Of a stretch of DNA of 8,598 nt, positions 1-6,536 are shown piece after piece (the first letter of the stretch is position 1; each line of letters opens with the position of its first letter). This DNA is from Nocardioidaceae bacterium (lineage in GTDB: Bacteria > Actinomycetota > Actinomycetes > Propionibacteriales > Nocardioidaceae). The stretch is from positions 1-8,598 of the forward strand of contig JACCUS010000010.1 of NCBI GenBank assembly GCA_013811715.1. The letters run 5' to 3'. Under the pieces are notes generated by a model. That model made no database searches. It worked only from the letters and a program-made list of their open reading frames with translations, and had not been told where the DNA came from. Made by a program: the position numbers and the translations under genes.

Positions 1-252
1 GGCTCGATCGCGCTGCTGTACGACGACCCGACCGGCCCGCCTCACCTGTGGACCGGTGACAGCCTCTTCCCCGGCGGAGTCGGCAACACCCATGGCGACC
101 CGGACGACTTCGCCTCACTCATGCACGACGTTAGGACCAAGGTCTTCGACCGGCTGCCAGACGAGACGTGGGTGTACCCGGGTCACGGCGACGACACCAC
201 GCTGGGTGCTGAACGTCCGCACCTCGGGGAGTGGCGCGCCCGCGGCTGGTGA
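1..252 (+). CDS. MBL-fold metallo-hydrolase, C-terminal part (5' end outside window)
   Basis: The first 83 codons in frame 1 are the C-terminal part of a metallo-beta-lactamase-fold hydrolase of the glyoxalase II-like type. Visible motifs are TGD (residues 18-20 of the fragment), whose Asp normally bridges the two active-site metals, and YPGHGDDTTLGAERP (59-73), whose His62 is the last metal ligand. The GGVGNT stretch and the ending EWRARGW are typical of actinobacterial members that are annotated only as hydrolases. The N-terminal HxHxDH metal-binding motif lies upstream of the window, so neither the start nor full activity can be judged. The substrate is unknown; thioester or other ester hydrolysis is common in the family. 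The gene ends with TGA, followed by a 113-base gap before the convergent lipoprotein gene. Confidence 0.88.
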   Translation, partial: GSIALLYDDPTGPPHLWTGDSLFPGGVGNTHGDPDDFASLMHDVRTKVFDRLPDETWVYPGHGDDTTLGAERPHLGEWRARGW

Positions 253-352
253 GCCGCGACTCTGGCACGCCCCCTTTGCTGCCGCGCTGCCGAACGATCC
301 GACAGCGGCGTTGCCGGAGCCCCCTGCGAGTCGGTTCGTTGATGGCGTTCCT

Positions 353-374
353 GCCCCCGATCGAGTCAGGGGGC
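353..374. terminator. Short GC hairpin between convergent genes
   Basis: GCCCCC (353-358) and GGGGGC (369-374) are perfect complements separated by 10 bases. The structure overlaps the stop codon of the DUF3105 gene (366-368). It lies between the end of the MBL hydrolase gene and the end of the oppositely oriented lipoprotein gene, so it could end transcription from either side. There is no T-tract on either strand, which is common for actinobacterial terminators but leaves the call weak. The rest of the gap, 253-352, shows nothing else I can name. Confidence 0.3.
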
Positions 375-998
375 GTCGGGCTCGCGCGAGTCGGTGTAGG
401 GGTTGCGCTCGACGAAGGCGAGGATCGCCGTTGCGACCGGCTGCGCGCAGAACTGTCGGTGCTCCACTCCATCATCGGTGTTGCCCCAGTGCGTCATCGC
501 GACATGGGTGCCGTTCGGAAACACCTCTCCGTCCGCCCCGACCCACGGCATGAACACCACCTTGACTGCCCCCGCGCCCTCTACCGCGTCGGCCGCCTCG
601 GCGACCTGCGCCATCGCCGCCTCGTCTGAGGCGACCGAGTCGTCGTACCAGACGATCGTCCAGCCGTGTTCTTGAGAGTGCACGAGCTCGGTGAGCTCGG
701 GCCGCTCCTCCTCCTGGTACACCGGCTTCGAGATGTCCTGCCAGGTGGTCCAGTGGTCACCACTGACGGGCGGCACGCCTTCGTACTCCAGGTCTGTGCC
801 CGGATCCACGTGGATGGAGCCGCCGGCGGAGTTGGTGACCTCGTCTCGACAGCCGCCCTGGCTCGATGCCGTGCCAGCCACCGTAGACACCTCGGTGCCC
901 CGGTCGGCGTCGGCAGCGCCCCGGCTGCCCGACTCCGAGCAGCCGACGACCATCAGCGACGCACCGACGAGCACCGCCGGTGACCCCATCGCCCTCAT
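366..998 (-). CDS. DUF3105 family lipoprotein
   Basis: A 210-residue secreted protein, probably lipid-anchored on the outer face of the membrane. I chose the ATG at 998 because it gives a compact signal peptide: Met-Arg start, hydrophobic stretch 8-18, then VVGC with Cys20 as the lipidated residue. The upstream ATG at 1040 would add 14 polar residues ahead of it. The mature part has a low-complexity linker to about residue 47, then the DUF3105 pattern: GGC (48-50), HVDPGT (63-68), PPVSGDHW (76-83), LVHSQEHGW (105-113) and a THVAMTHWG stretch (164-172). The conserved His and Glu residues (His63, His82, His107, Glu110, His111, His170) could form a metal or ligand site, and Cys50 and Cys184 could form a disulfide; both are inference. 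The family has no established function that I know. It is divergent from the beta-lactamase-like gene, with a candidate -10 box 7 bases before its start. Confidence 0.85.
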   Translation of the reverse strand: MRAMGSPAVLVGASLMVVGCSESGSRGAADADRGTEVSTVAGTASSQGGCRDEVTNSAGGSIHVDPGTDLEYEGVPPVSGDHWTTWQDISKPVYQEEERPELTELVHSQEHGWTIVWYDDSVASDEAAMAQVAEAADAVEGAGAVKVVFMPWVGADGEVFPNGTHVAMTHWGNTDDGVEHRQFCAQPVATAILAFVERNPYTDSREPDAP

Positions 999-1005
999 GG
1001 CGGCG

Positions 1006-1011
1006 AGCCTA
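1006..1011 (-). promoter_or_regulatory. Candidate -10 box of the DUF3105 gene
   Basis: Read on the minus strand this is TAGGCT, followed by 7 bases and then the ATG at 998. Spacing of this kind puts the transcription start at or next to the start codon, as in leaderless actinobacterial genes. No convincing -35 element is visible. A purine-rich AGGATAGG overlaps the box and could instead act as a Shine-Dalgarno sequence about 9 bases from the ATG, so both readings are open. Confidence 0.4.
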
Positions 1012-1054
1012 TCCTGGCCGTCCACCGACCAGACGCCCAAGAACGCAGGCGCAT

Positions 1055-1060
1055 TAGCAT
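1055..1060 (+). promoter_or_regulatory. Candidate -10 box of the serine hydrolase gene (leaderless)
   Basis: TAGCAT is followed by exactly 6 bases and then the ATG at 1067. No purine-rich ribosome binding site lies between, so a leaderless mRNA starting at the A of the ATG is the simplest reading. No clear -35 element is seen. It sits 44 bases from the divergent box at 1006-1011 inside the 68-base gap between the two genes. Confidence 0.5.
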
Positions 1061-1066
1061 CGGCGC

Positions 1067-1909
1067 ATGGACTCTCCGGCCGTCGCTCGCTTCGTAGCGG
1101 CCCTTCCCGCCGCGGGATCCTTCTCGGTGTGGTTCGGCCCGTTGCGGGGTGCCGACTGGGTCAGCCATAACGCCGACGCTCCCCACTACGCGGCCAGCAC
1201 GATGAAGGTCGCGCTGGTGGTCGCCGCCTACCGAGAGGCCGAGGCGGGCCGGCTCGACCTGGACGCGCCGGTCGCCGTACACAACCGCTTCCGCTCCGCC
1301 GCCGGCGACGGCCGGTTCGAGATCGACCGGAGCGAGGACAGCGACCCCGAACCGTGGCGCCGCCTGCACGCCGAGGTCTCGCTGCGGTGGCTGTGCCTCC
1401 GCGCCATCGTCTGCTCGAGCAACCTCGCCACCAACCTCGTCCTCGAGTCGGTCGGAGCGCCGGCCGTCACCGAGGCGCTCGCCGCGGTGGGCGCCGACGG
1501 CTCCCGGGTGACCAGGGGAATCGAGGACACCGATGCGCGAGACACCGGCTTGCAGAACGTCGTCACCGCGCACGACCTGGCCCGCACGCTGCAGTCGCTG
1601 GCATCCGGCACCGCGGCCTCACCCGCGGGGTGCAGCGAGATCCTCGCGACCCTCGCCGCCCAGCAGATCAACGACGCGATCCCCGCCGGACTCCCCCGCG
1701 GCACCGTGGTCGCGCACAAGTCCGGCTGGGTGGAGGGCATCTCCCACGACGCGGGCATCGTCTACCCGCCCGACCGCGACCCCTACGTCTTCGCCATGTG
1801 TACGACGTCCGGGCTAACCGAGCAGGCGAGCCTCGACCTGATCGGCGCTGGTGCCGCCGCATCGTGGGCCGACAGCCGTGTCGCCGAACCGGAAGAGGCT
1901 CGACCGTAG
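1067..1909 (+). CDS. Class A beta-lactamase-like serine hydrolase, cytosolic
   Basis: A 280-residue protein of the beta-lactamase/transpeptidase-like superfamily. The three active-site motifs are in order: STMK (44-47, nucleophile Ser44 and Lys47), SSN (117-119, matching the SxN/SDN motif) and HKSG (217-220, matching KTG). A TRGIED stretch (149-154) with a following ARDTG falls where the class A omega loop should be, so Glu153 may correspond to the deacylating Glu166, but the spacing differs and this is uncertain. There is no signal peptide or transmembrane segment, which is unusual for a true beta-lactamase or penicillin-binding protein and suggests a cytosolic peptidase or esterase. The next two genes encode a dipeptide epimerase and a murein-peptide endopeptidase, so a role in trimming imported murein peptides is plausible. 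It ends 38 bases before the epimerase gene. Family certain, substrate unknown. Confidence 0.85.
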   Translation: MDSPAVARFVAALPAAGSFSVWFGPLRGADWVSHNADAPHYAASTMKVALVVAAYREAEAGRLDLDAPVAVHNRFRSAAGDGRFEIDRSEDSDPEPWRRLHAEVSLRWLCLRAIVCSSNLATNLVLESVGAPAVTEALAAVGADGSRVTRGIEDTDARDTGLQNVVTAHDLARTLQSLASGTAASPAGCSEILATLAAQQINDAIPAGLPRGTVVAHKSGWVEGISHDAGIVYPPDRDPYVFAMCTTSGLTEQASLDLIGAGAAASWADSRVAEPEEARP

Positions 1910-1935
1910 GCGGCCAGCCCTGGCGTGCAAGACCG

Positions 1936-1941
1936 TAGGGT
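1936..1941 (+). promoter_or_regulatory. Candidate -10 box of the dipeptide epimerase gene (leaderless)
   Basis: TAGGGT, then 6 bases, then the GTG at 1948. The arrangement matches that before sppA (6525-6530) and supports GTG as the start. The overlapping AGGGTGG could be read as a weak Shine-Dalgarno sequence instead. If the promoter is real, the epimerase and endopeptidase genes can be transcribed independently of the serine hydrolase gene. Confidence 0.5.
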
Positions 1942-1947
1942 GGTTGC

Positions 1948-3021
1948 GTGACGATCTCCGGGGTTCGATGCCATCGGCTGACCGCGGCGTTGCACACCCC
2001 GTTCGTCACCGCGCTGCGCCGGACCGAGACCCTGGAGACGACGGTCGTCGAGATCACCGACTCCGACGGCCGCCGCGGCTACGGCGAAGCGCCCCAGGTC
2101 TGGCGGGTCACCGGTGAGTCGCTCGAGAGCGCGAACGCATGCATCGCCGGACCGCTCGCCGACGTCGTCCGCGGGCGCTCGACCGACGATCTGACGGACC
2201 TGTCGACCGAGGTCGCCGGCGCGGTGGCCGCGAACTCGGGCGCCAAGGCGGCCGTCGACATGGCGCTGCACGACCTGGCCGCCCGGCGAGTGGGCCTCTC
2301 CCTGCCGCAGTTCCTCGGCGCTAGCCGGCACGAGGTGCCGACCGACGTGACCGTCTCCGCCGGCACCGTCGAGCAGCTCTCCAGCGACGCCGCCAAACGC
2401 GCCGCCGAGGGCTTCGACGTCCTGAAGCTGAAGGTCGGCACCGACGCTTCCAGTGACGTCGCCAGGGTCGCCGCTGTGCGCGAGGCGGTGGGGCCGGACG
2501 TGCGCATCCGGGTCGACGCCAACCAGGGATGGACTCCCCGCCAGGCGGTCCGCGCCATCCGCGCGTTAGAGGATTCCGGCGTCGATGTGGAGTTCGTCGA
2601 GCAGCCGGTCGCCGCCGCCGACCTCGACGGGCTCGAGGCCGTCACGCGGCGGGTCGACACCCCGGTCATGGCCGACGAGTCTGTGTTCGGTCTGCGCGAC
2701 CTCTCCAACGTCATCCACAAACGGGCCGCCGACCTGGTGAACATCAAGCTGGTCAAGTGTGGAGGTCTGGCCACCGCCCGCGCCATGCTGCAGTTCGCCG
2801 CCGCCCACGGTGTCGGCGTCATCGTCGGCTCGATGATGGAGGGACCGATAGGCGTCGGTGCGGCAGCGAGCCTGGTCGCGGCGTACGGCACGACCTACAC
2901 CAGCGACCTGGACGCCGCCTGGTGGACCGCCGCCTCGCCTGTGGTCGGCGGACTCGTGTACGACGGATCGACACTCGTCTTGCCGCGCTCACCCGGACTC
3001 GGCATCGAGGGCCTGACGTGA
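1948..3021 (+). CDS. Dipeptide epimerase (L-Ala-D/L-Glu epimerase type), enolase superfamily
   Basis: A 357-residue cytosolic enzyme of the muconate lactonising/enolase superfamily. It should epimerise the second residue of dipeptides such as L-Ala-D-Glu released from peptidoglycan, so that they can be used as L-Ala-L-Glu. The catalytic set is complete: KLK with Lys160 and Lys162, metal ligands Asp190 (VDAN), Glu218 (VEQP) and Asp243 (ADES), and the opposite acid/base Lys267 (NIK). The DLD motif at 320-322 is the dipeptide-epimerase marker that binds the substrate amino group, and Arg24 in TALRR matches the residue reported to hold the Glu side chain in Bacillus AEE (family knowledge, recalled). 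These two features argue against o-succinylbenzoate synthase (MenC) or muconate cycloisomerase. The start is GTG after a TAGGGT box. The stop overlaps the start of the next gene as GTGA, which suggests translational coupling. Close in length to Bacillus YkfB. Confidence 0.88.
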   Translation: MTISGVRCHRLTAALHTPFVTALRRTETLETTVVEITDSDGRRGYGEAPQVWRVTGESLESANACIAGPLADVVRGRSTDDLTDLSTEVAGAVAANSGAKAAVDMALHDLAARRVGLSLPQFLGASRHEVPTDVTVSAGTVEQLSSDAAKRAAEGFDVLKLKVGTDASSDVARVAAVREAVGPDVRIRVDANQGWTPRQAVRAIRALEDSGVDVEFVEQPVAAADLDGLEAVTRRVDTPVMADESVFGLRDLSNVIHKRAADLVNIKLVKCGGLATARAMLQFAAAHGVGVIVGSMMEGPIGVGAAASLVAAYGTTYTSDLDAAWWTAASPVVGGLVYDGSTLVLPRSPGLGIEGLT

Positions 3022-3728
3022 CCGCCCACGAGGTGAGTGTCGACGTCGCCACCGGCTGGACGTCGCCCGATGCGCCGCGCGACATCGACACTCCCGCCGT
3101 CGCGGATGTGCCCGATGTGGCGGCTTGGACCCGGTCGATGGACCGGGAGGACAGGCAGGGCCTGCATGGGCGCACCTTGACGCAGCTGTCGCACGGCGAG
3201 CCCGTCGAGGTGGTAGAGGAGTCGGGCGACTGGGTGCGGGTGGTGGCGCCATGGCAGCCGGACCCGTCGGACCCGCGCGGCTATCCGGCCTGGGTGAGGC
3301 GAGCCCACCTCAGCGAACGTAGTGGCGACGAACCGGCCGCGCCGGAACCGCTGGTGGACGCCGACCGGGTCGTGGTGGCCGAGGTCGCGCGACGGTTCGT
3401 CGGCCTCCTCTACCTGTGGGGTGGAACCAGCCCGTGGGGGTTCGACTGCTCGGGGCTCGTCCACTATTCGTACCGGCAGGCCGGCGTCGTCGTCCCGCGC
3501 GACGCGCAGGCTCAGCAGCAGGCCGCCGCTGAGGTGCCGCTCGGCGCCGAGCAGCCCGGCGACCTGTACTTCTTCGCCAGGGGCGACGGCCCGGTGACCC
3601 ACGTCGGCTTCGTCACGGACCGGTTGCGCATGCTGCACGCGCCCGAGAGCGGCGGCCTGGTCGAGGACGCGCCGATGTCGGCTGAGCGGCTGGCCACCCT
3701 CGTCGCGGTCGGCCGCCTCCTCCCCTGA
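3018..3728 (+). CDS. SH3b-NlpC/P60 murein-peptide endopeptidase (YkfC-like)
   Basis: A 236-residue cysteine peptidase, probably a gamma-D-glutamyl-L-diamino acid endopeptidase acting on murein peptides with a free N-terminal L-Ala. The N-terminal region (about 5-45) carries VDVATGWTSP, PRDID and a tryptophan-containing segment seen in YkfC proteins. An SH3b-like domain follows (about 50-98; GEPVEVVEESGDWVRV). The NlpC/P60 domain runs from about 115 to the end, with Cys144 in FDCSGLVH, His195 in THVGFV and His207 in MLHAPESGG; the His-His spacing of 12 is as I recall it for YkfC. No signal peptide is present, so it is likely cytosolic, in line with use of imported or recycled peptides. The GTG start overlaps the epimerase stop by four bases. 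The open frame continues upstream to 2529, but that part is a shadow of the epimerase gene. Confidence 0.88.
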   Translation: MTAHEVSVDVATGWTSPDAPRDIDTPAVADVPDVAAWTRSMDREDRQGLHGRTLTQLSHGEPVEVVEESGDWVRVVAPWQPDPSDPRGYPAWVRRAHLSERSGDEPAAPEPLVDADRVVVAEVARRFVGLLYLWGGTSPWGFDCSGLVHYSYRQAGVVVPRDAQAQQQAAAEVPLGAEQPGDLYFFARGDGPVTHVGFVTDRLRMLHAPESGGLVEDAPMSAERLATLVAVGRLLP

Positions 3729-3740
3729 CCACTCTTTCCG

Positions 3741-3788
3741 CTGTGGCTGAAGCCTGGGGAGACATGCCGGGCGTGTCTTCAGCCATAG
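3741..3788. terminator. Nested hairpin between convergent genes
   Basis: CTGTGGCTGAAG (3741-3752) and CTTCAGCCATAG (3777-3788) form a 12-bp stem with one G-U pair, 13 bases after the stop of the NlpC/P60 gene. A second hairpin, AGACATGC/GCGTGTCT with a 3-base loop (3760-3778, one wobble pair), lies inside the loop and shares its last bases with the outer right arm, so the two compete at the edge. No T-tract follows on either strand. Placement between convergent genes supports a two-way terminator. Confidence 0.55.
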
Positions 3789-3820
3789 CTGTGTGGCACT
3801 CATCCATGGATCCGCTGGGT

Positions 3821-3838
3821 TCCTGGACGACCCCAGGA
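3821..3838. terminator. Small hairpin just after the terC stop
   Basis: TCCTGG (3821-3826) and CCAGGA (3833-3838) are perfect complements with a 6-base loop, 10 bases beyond the stop codon of the TerC gene on its own strand. No T-tract follows. It may add to termination of the terC transcript together with the larger hairpin at 3741-3788. Confidence 0.3.
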
Positions 3839-3848
3839 CCGCGACCGC

Positions 3849-4871
3849 CTAGTCGTCGTCCTGGTCGCTGCGAGGTCCGGCCTTGGCGTCGCGCTCCAGC
3901 TCGGACACGCCGCCGGCCTTGATGATGCTGGCCACCGTCGTGACGCCCAGGATGCCGACGATCGCCACCAGGGAGAGCCAGATCGGGATCTCCGGCGCCC
4001 ACTCGATGGGCTCGCCGCCGTTCAGGAACGGCAGCTCGTTCTCGTGCATCGCCTGCAGCACGAGCTTCACACCGATGAAGCCGAGGAGCACGGCCAGCCC
4101 GTAGGAGAGGTAGGCCAACCGCTCCAGCAGGCCGCCGATGAGGAAGTAGAGCTGGCGCAGGCCCATCAAGGCGAACACGTTGGCGGTGAACACCAGGTAC
4201 GGCTCCTCGGTGAGCCCGTAGATCGCCGGGATGGAGTCGAGCGCGAAGAGCAGGTCGGTCGTTCCCAACGCAACCATCACGATCAGCATCGGGGTGGCCA
4301 CCCGGCTGCCGTTCTCCTTCACGAAGAGCTTGACGCCGTGGTACTCCTTGGTGGCCGGGAACCGCTTCTCGGCAAACTTGATGACGCGGTTCTCTTCGTA
4401 CTCGTCCTCGCTCTCGGCGCCCTCCTTGGCCAGCTTGACCGCGGTGTAGATCAAGAACGCACCGAACAGGTAGAAGATCCAGCTGAACTGGTTGATCGCC
4501 GCCGCGCCGACCGCGATGAAGATGCCACGCATCACCAGCGCCATCACGATGCCGACCATCAGGGCGGTCTGCTGGTACTGACGCGGGACACCGAACTTGG
4601 ACAAGATGATGATGAAGAGGAACAGGTTGTCGATGGACAGGGAGTACTCCGTCAACCAGCCGGCGAAGAACTCACCGCCGTACTGCCCGCCCGCAAAGTA
4701 GAGCACCCCGACCCCGAAGAGCGCCGCCGCTGAGATGTAGAAGATCAGGTAGCTGGTGACCTCCTTCATCGACGGCTCGTGCGGGCGCCGCCCGATGACG
4801 AACACGTCGACCAGCAACAGGCCGATCGTCACGACGGCCGTGGCCCACCAGACCCAGGACGGGATATCCAT
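3849..4871 (-). CDS. TerC/Alx family integral membrane protein (putative Mn2+ exporter)
   Basis: A 340-residue polytopic membrane protein with about eight to nine hydrophobic helices, the first at roughly 7-26. Family signatures are EYSLSIDN (75-82) and GTTDLLFALDSIPAIYG (203-219); acidic residues Asp81, Asp206 and Asp212 in these helices are the likely ion-binding residues. A charged cytosolic-looking loop (147-187) and an acidic tail (ending DQDDD) are also seen. TerC/Alx/MeeF-type proteins are linked to manganese efflux and to metallation of exported enzymes, as well as to older tellurite-resistance annotations. The Mn2+ riboswitch in its leader strongly supports a manganese role here. The ATG at 4871 is set by a strong Shine-Dalgarno sequence, GGAGGAG, 6 bases upstream. 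It is transcribed alone or from a leader starting downstream of the decarboxylase gene, 254 bases away. Confidence 0.92.
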   Translation of the reverse strand: MDIPSWVWWATAVVTIGLLLVDVFVIGRRPHEPSMKEVTSYLIFYISAAALFGVGVLYFAGGQYGGEFFAGWLTEYSLSIDNLFLFIIILSKFGVPRQYQQTALMVGIVMALVMRGIFIAVGAAAINQFSWIFYLFGAFLIYTAVKLAKEGAESEDEYEENRVIKFAEKRFPATKEYHGVKLFVKENGSRVATPMLIVMVALGTTDLLFALDSIPAIYGLTEEPYLVFTANVFALMGLRQLYFLIGGLLERLAYLSYGLAVLLGFIGVKLVLQAMHENELPFLNGGEPIEWAPEIPIWLSLVAIVGILGVTTVASIIKAGGVSELERDAKAGPRSDQDDD

Positions 4872-4877
4872 GAACTG

Positions 4878-4884
4878 CTCCTCC
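4878..4884 (-). promoter_or_regulatory. Ribosome binding site of terC, part of a riboswitch stem
   Basis: GGAGGAG on the minus strand, 6 bases before the ATG, is the best Shine-Dalgarno sequence in the window. Its first five bases belong to CUCCGGAGG (4888-4880), which can pair fully with the 3' end of the upstream aptamer. Confidence 0.85.
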
Positions 4885-4939
4885 GGAGTGCTCTCTCGCG
4901 TACGCCACCGCGGACAATGACAATGACTTGCTCCGGAGG
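4880..4939 (-). promoter_or_regulatory. Expression platform: anti-Shine-Dalgarno pairing in the terC leader
   Basis: Read on the minus strand, CCUCCGGAG (4939-4931) is the exact reverse complement of CUCCGGAGG (4888-4880). The first segment contains the 3' strand of aptamer helix P1; the second contains the terC Shine-Dalgarno sequence. The 9-bp helix and helix P1 therefore cannot form together. Inferred logic: metal bound, P1 closed, ribosome site free, TerC made; metal absent, 9-bp helix formed, translation blocked. This matches the ON direction known for manganese riboswitches. The 42-base loop includes a tandem CAATGA repeat of no evident role. Confidence 0.65.
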
Positions 4940-5049
4940 TCTCTTCCGCTCATCGCTGGTACGGCGAGCCGGCGACGCCGGGCTCGACCGCACCCGTAGG
5001 ACGGCGCGAACCGTGATGACGACGCCGCTGCGAAGGAATACTCCCCTCC
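4935..5049 (-). ncRNA. yybP-ykoY manganese riboswitch aptamer
   Basis: The leader of terC carries the hallmarks of this aptamer. The conserved 5' loop GGGGAGUA is at 5046-5039 and a CGUCA loop element at 5021-5017, which corresponds to the region whose adenosine contacts Mn2+ in the solved structures. The conserved closing GACCU is at 4941-4937. P1 is formed by GGAGG (5049-5045) with CCUCC (4939-4935). A strong internal hairpin GAGC(C)CGGC-GUC-GCCGGCUC (4985-4966) fits the variable arm before the 3' end. The sequence was recognised by eye and comparison from memory, not by a covariance search. The location, directly upstream of a TerC-family gene, is one of the classic contexts of this RNA. 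The upstream part of the gap (5050-5125) should hold the promoter, but I see no convincing -35/-10 pair. Confidence 0.8.
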
Positions 5050-5125
5050 ACGCGCCGGCCATTGTTCCACATGGAGCACCTTCCGGACGAAACCCATGCA
5101 CAGCTCCCTCGGCCCCCGCAGCCGG

Positions 5126-6490
<1,365 letters not shown>

Positions 6491-6524
6491 CGCACTCCCT
6501 CTCTCGGTAATGAGCGTCCCGGCC

Positions 6525-6530
6525 TAGGGT
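6525..6530 (+). promoter_or_regulatory. Candidate -10 box of sppA (leaderless)
   Basis: TAGGGT followed by 6 bases and the ATG at 6537, the same arrangement and the same hexamer as before the dipeptide epimerase gene. Only 34 bases separate it from the start of the divergent decarboxylase gene. No -35 element is evident. The purine run AGGGTGGG could act as a weak ribosome binding site instead. Confidence 0.5.
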
Positions 6531-6536
6531 GGGTCC

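Noticed and set aside
326..395. Direct repeat GCGAGTCGGT at 326-335 and 386-395
   Set aside because: Only 10 bases and two copies, one inside the DUF3105 coding sequence; too short to call an attachment site or mobile-element footprint.
999..1040. Earlier ATG at 1040 for the DUF3105 lipoprotein
   Set aside because: It would put 14 polar and charged residues before the signal peptide and bypass the TAGGCT box; the ATG at 998 gives a normal lipoprotein leader.
2529..3017. N-terminal extension of the NlpC/P60 frame up to an ATG at 2529
   Set aside because: This part overlaps the epimerase active-site coding region and is Arg/Gly-rich without family similarity. The GTG at 3018, overlapping the epimerase stop, starts exactly where YkfC-like similarity begins.
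4044..4733. 229-codon plus-strand open frame opposite terC
   Set aside because: It is fully antisense to a well-supported membrane protein gene, and its composition (Glu, His, Arg, Gln-rich) is the usual complement shadow.
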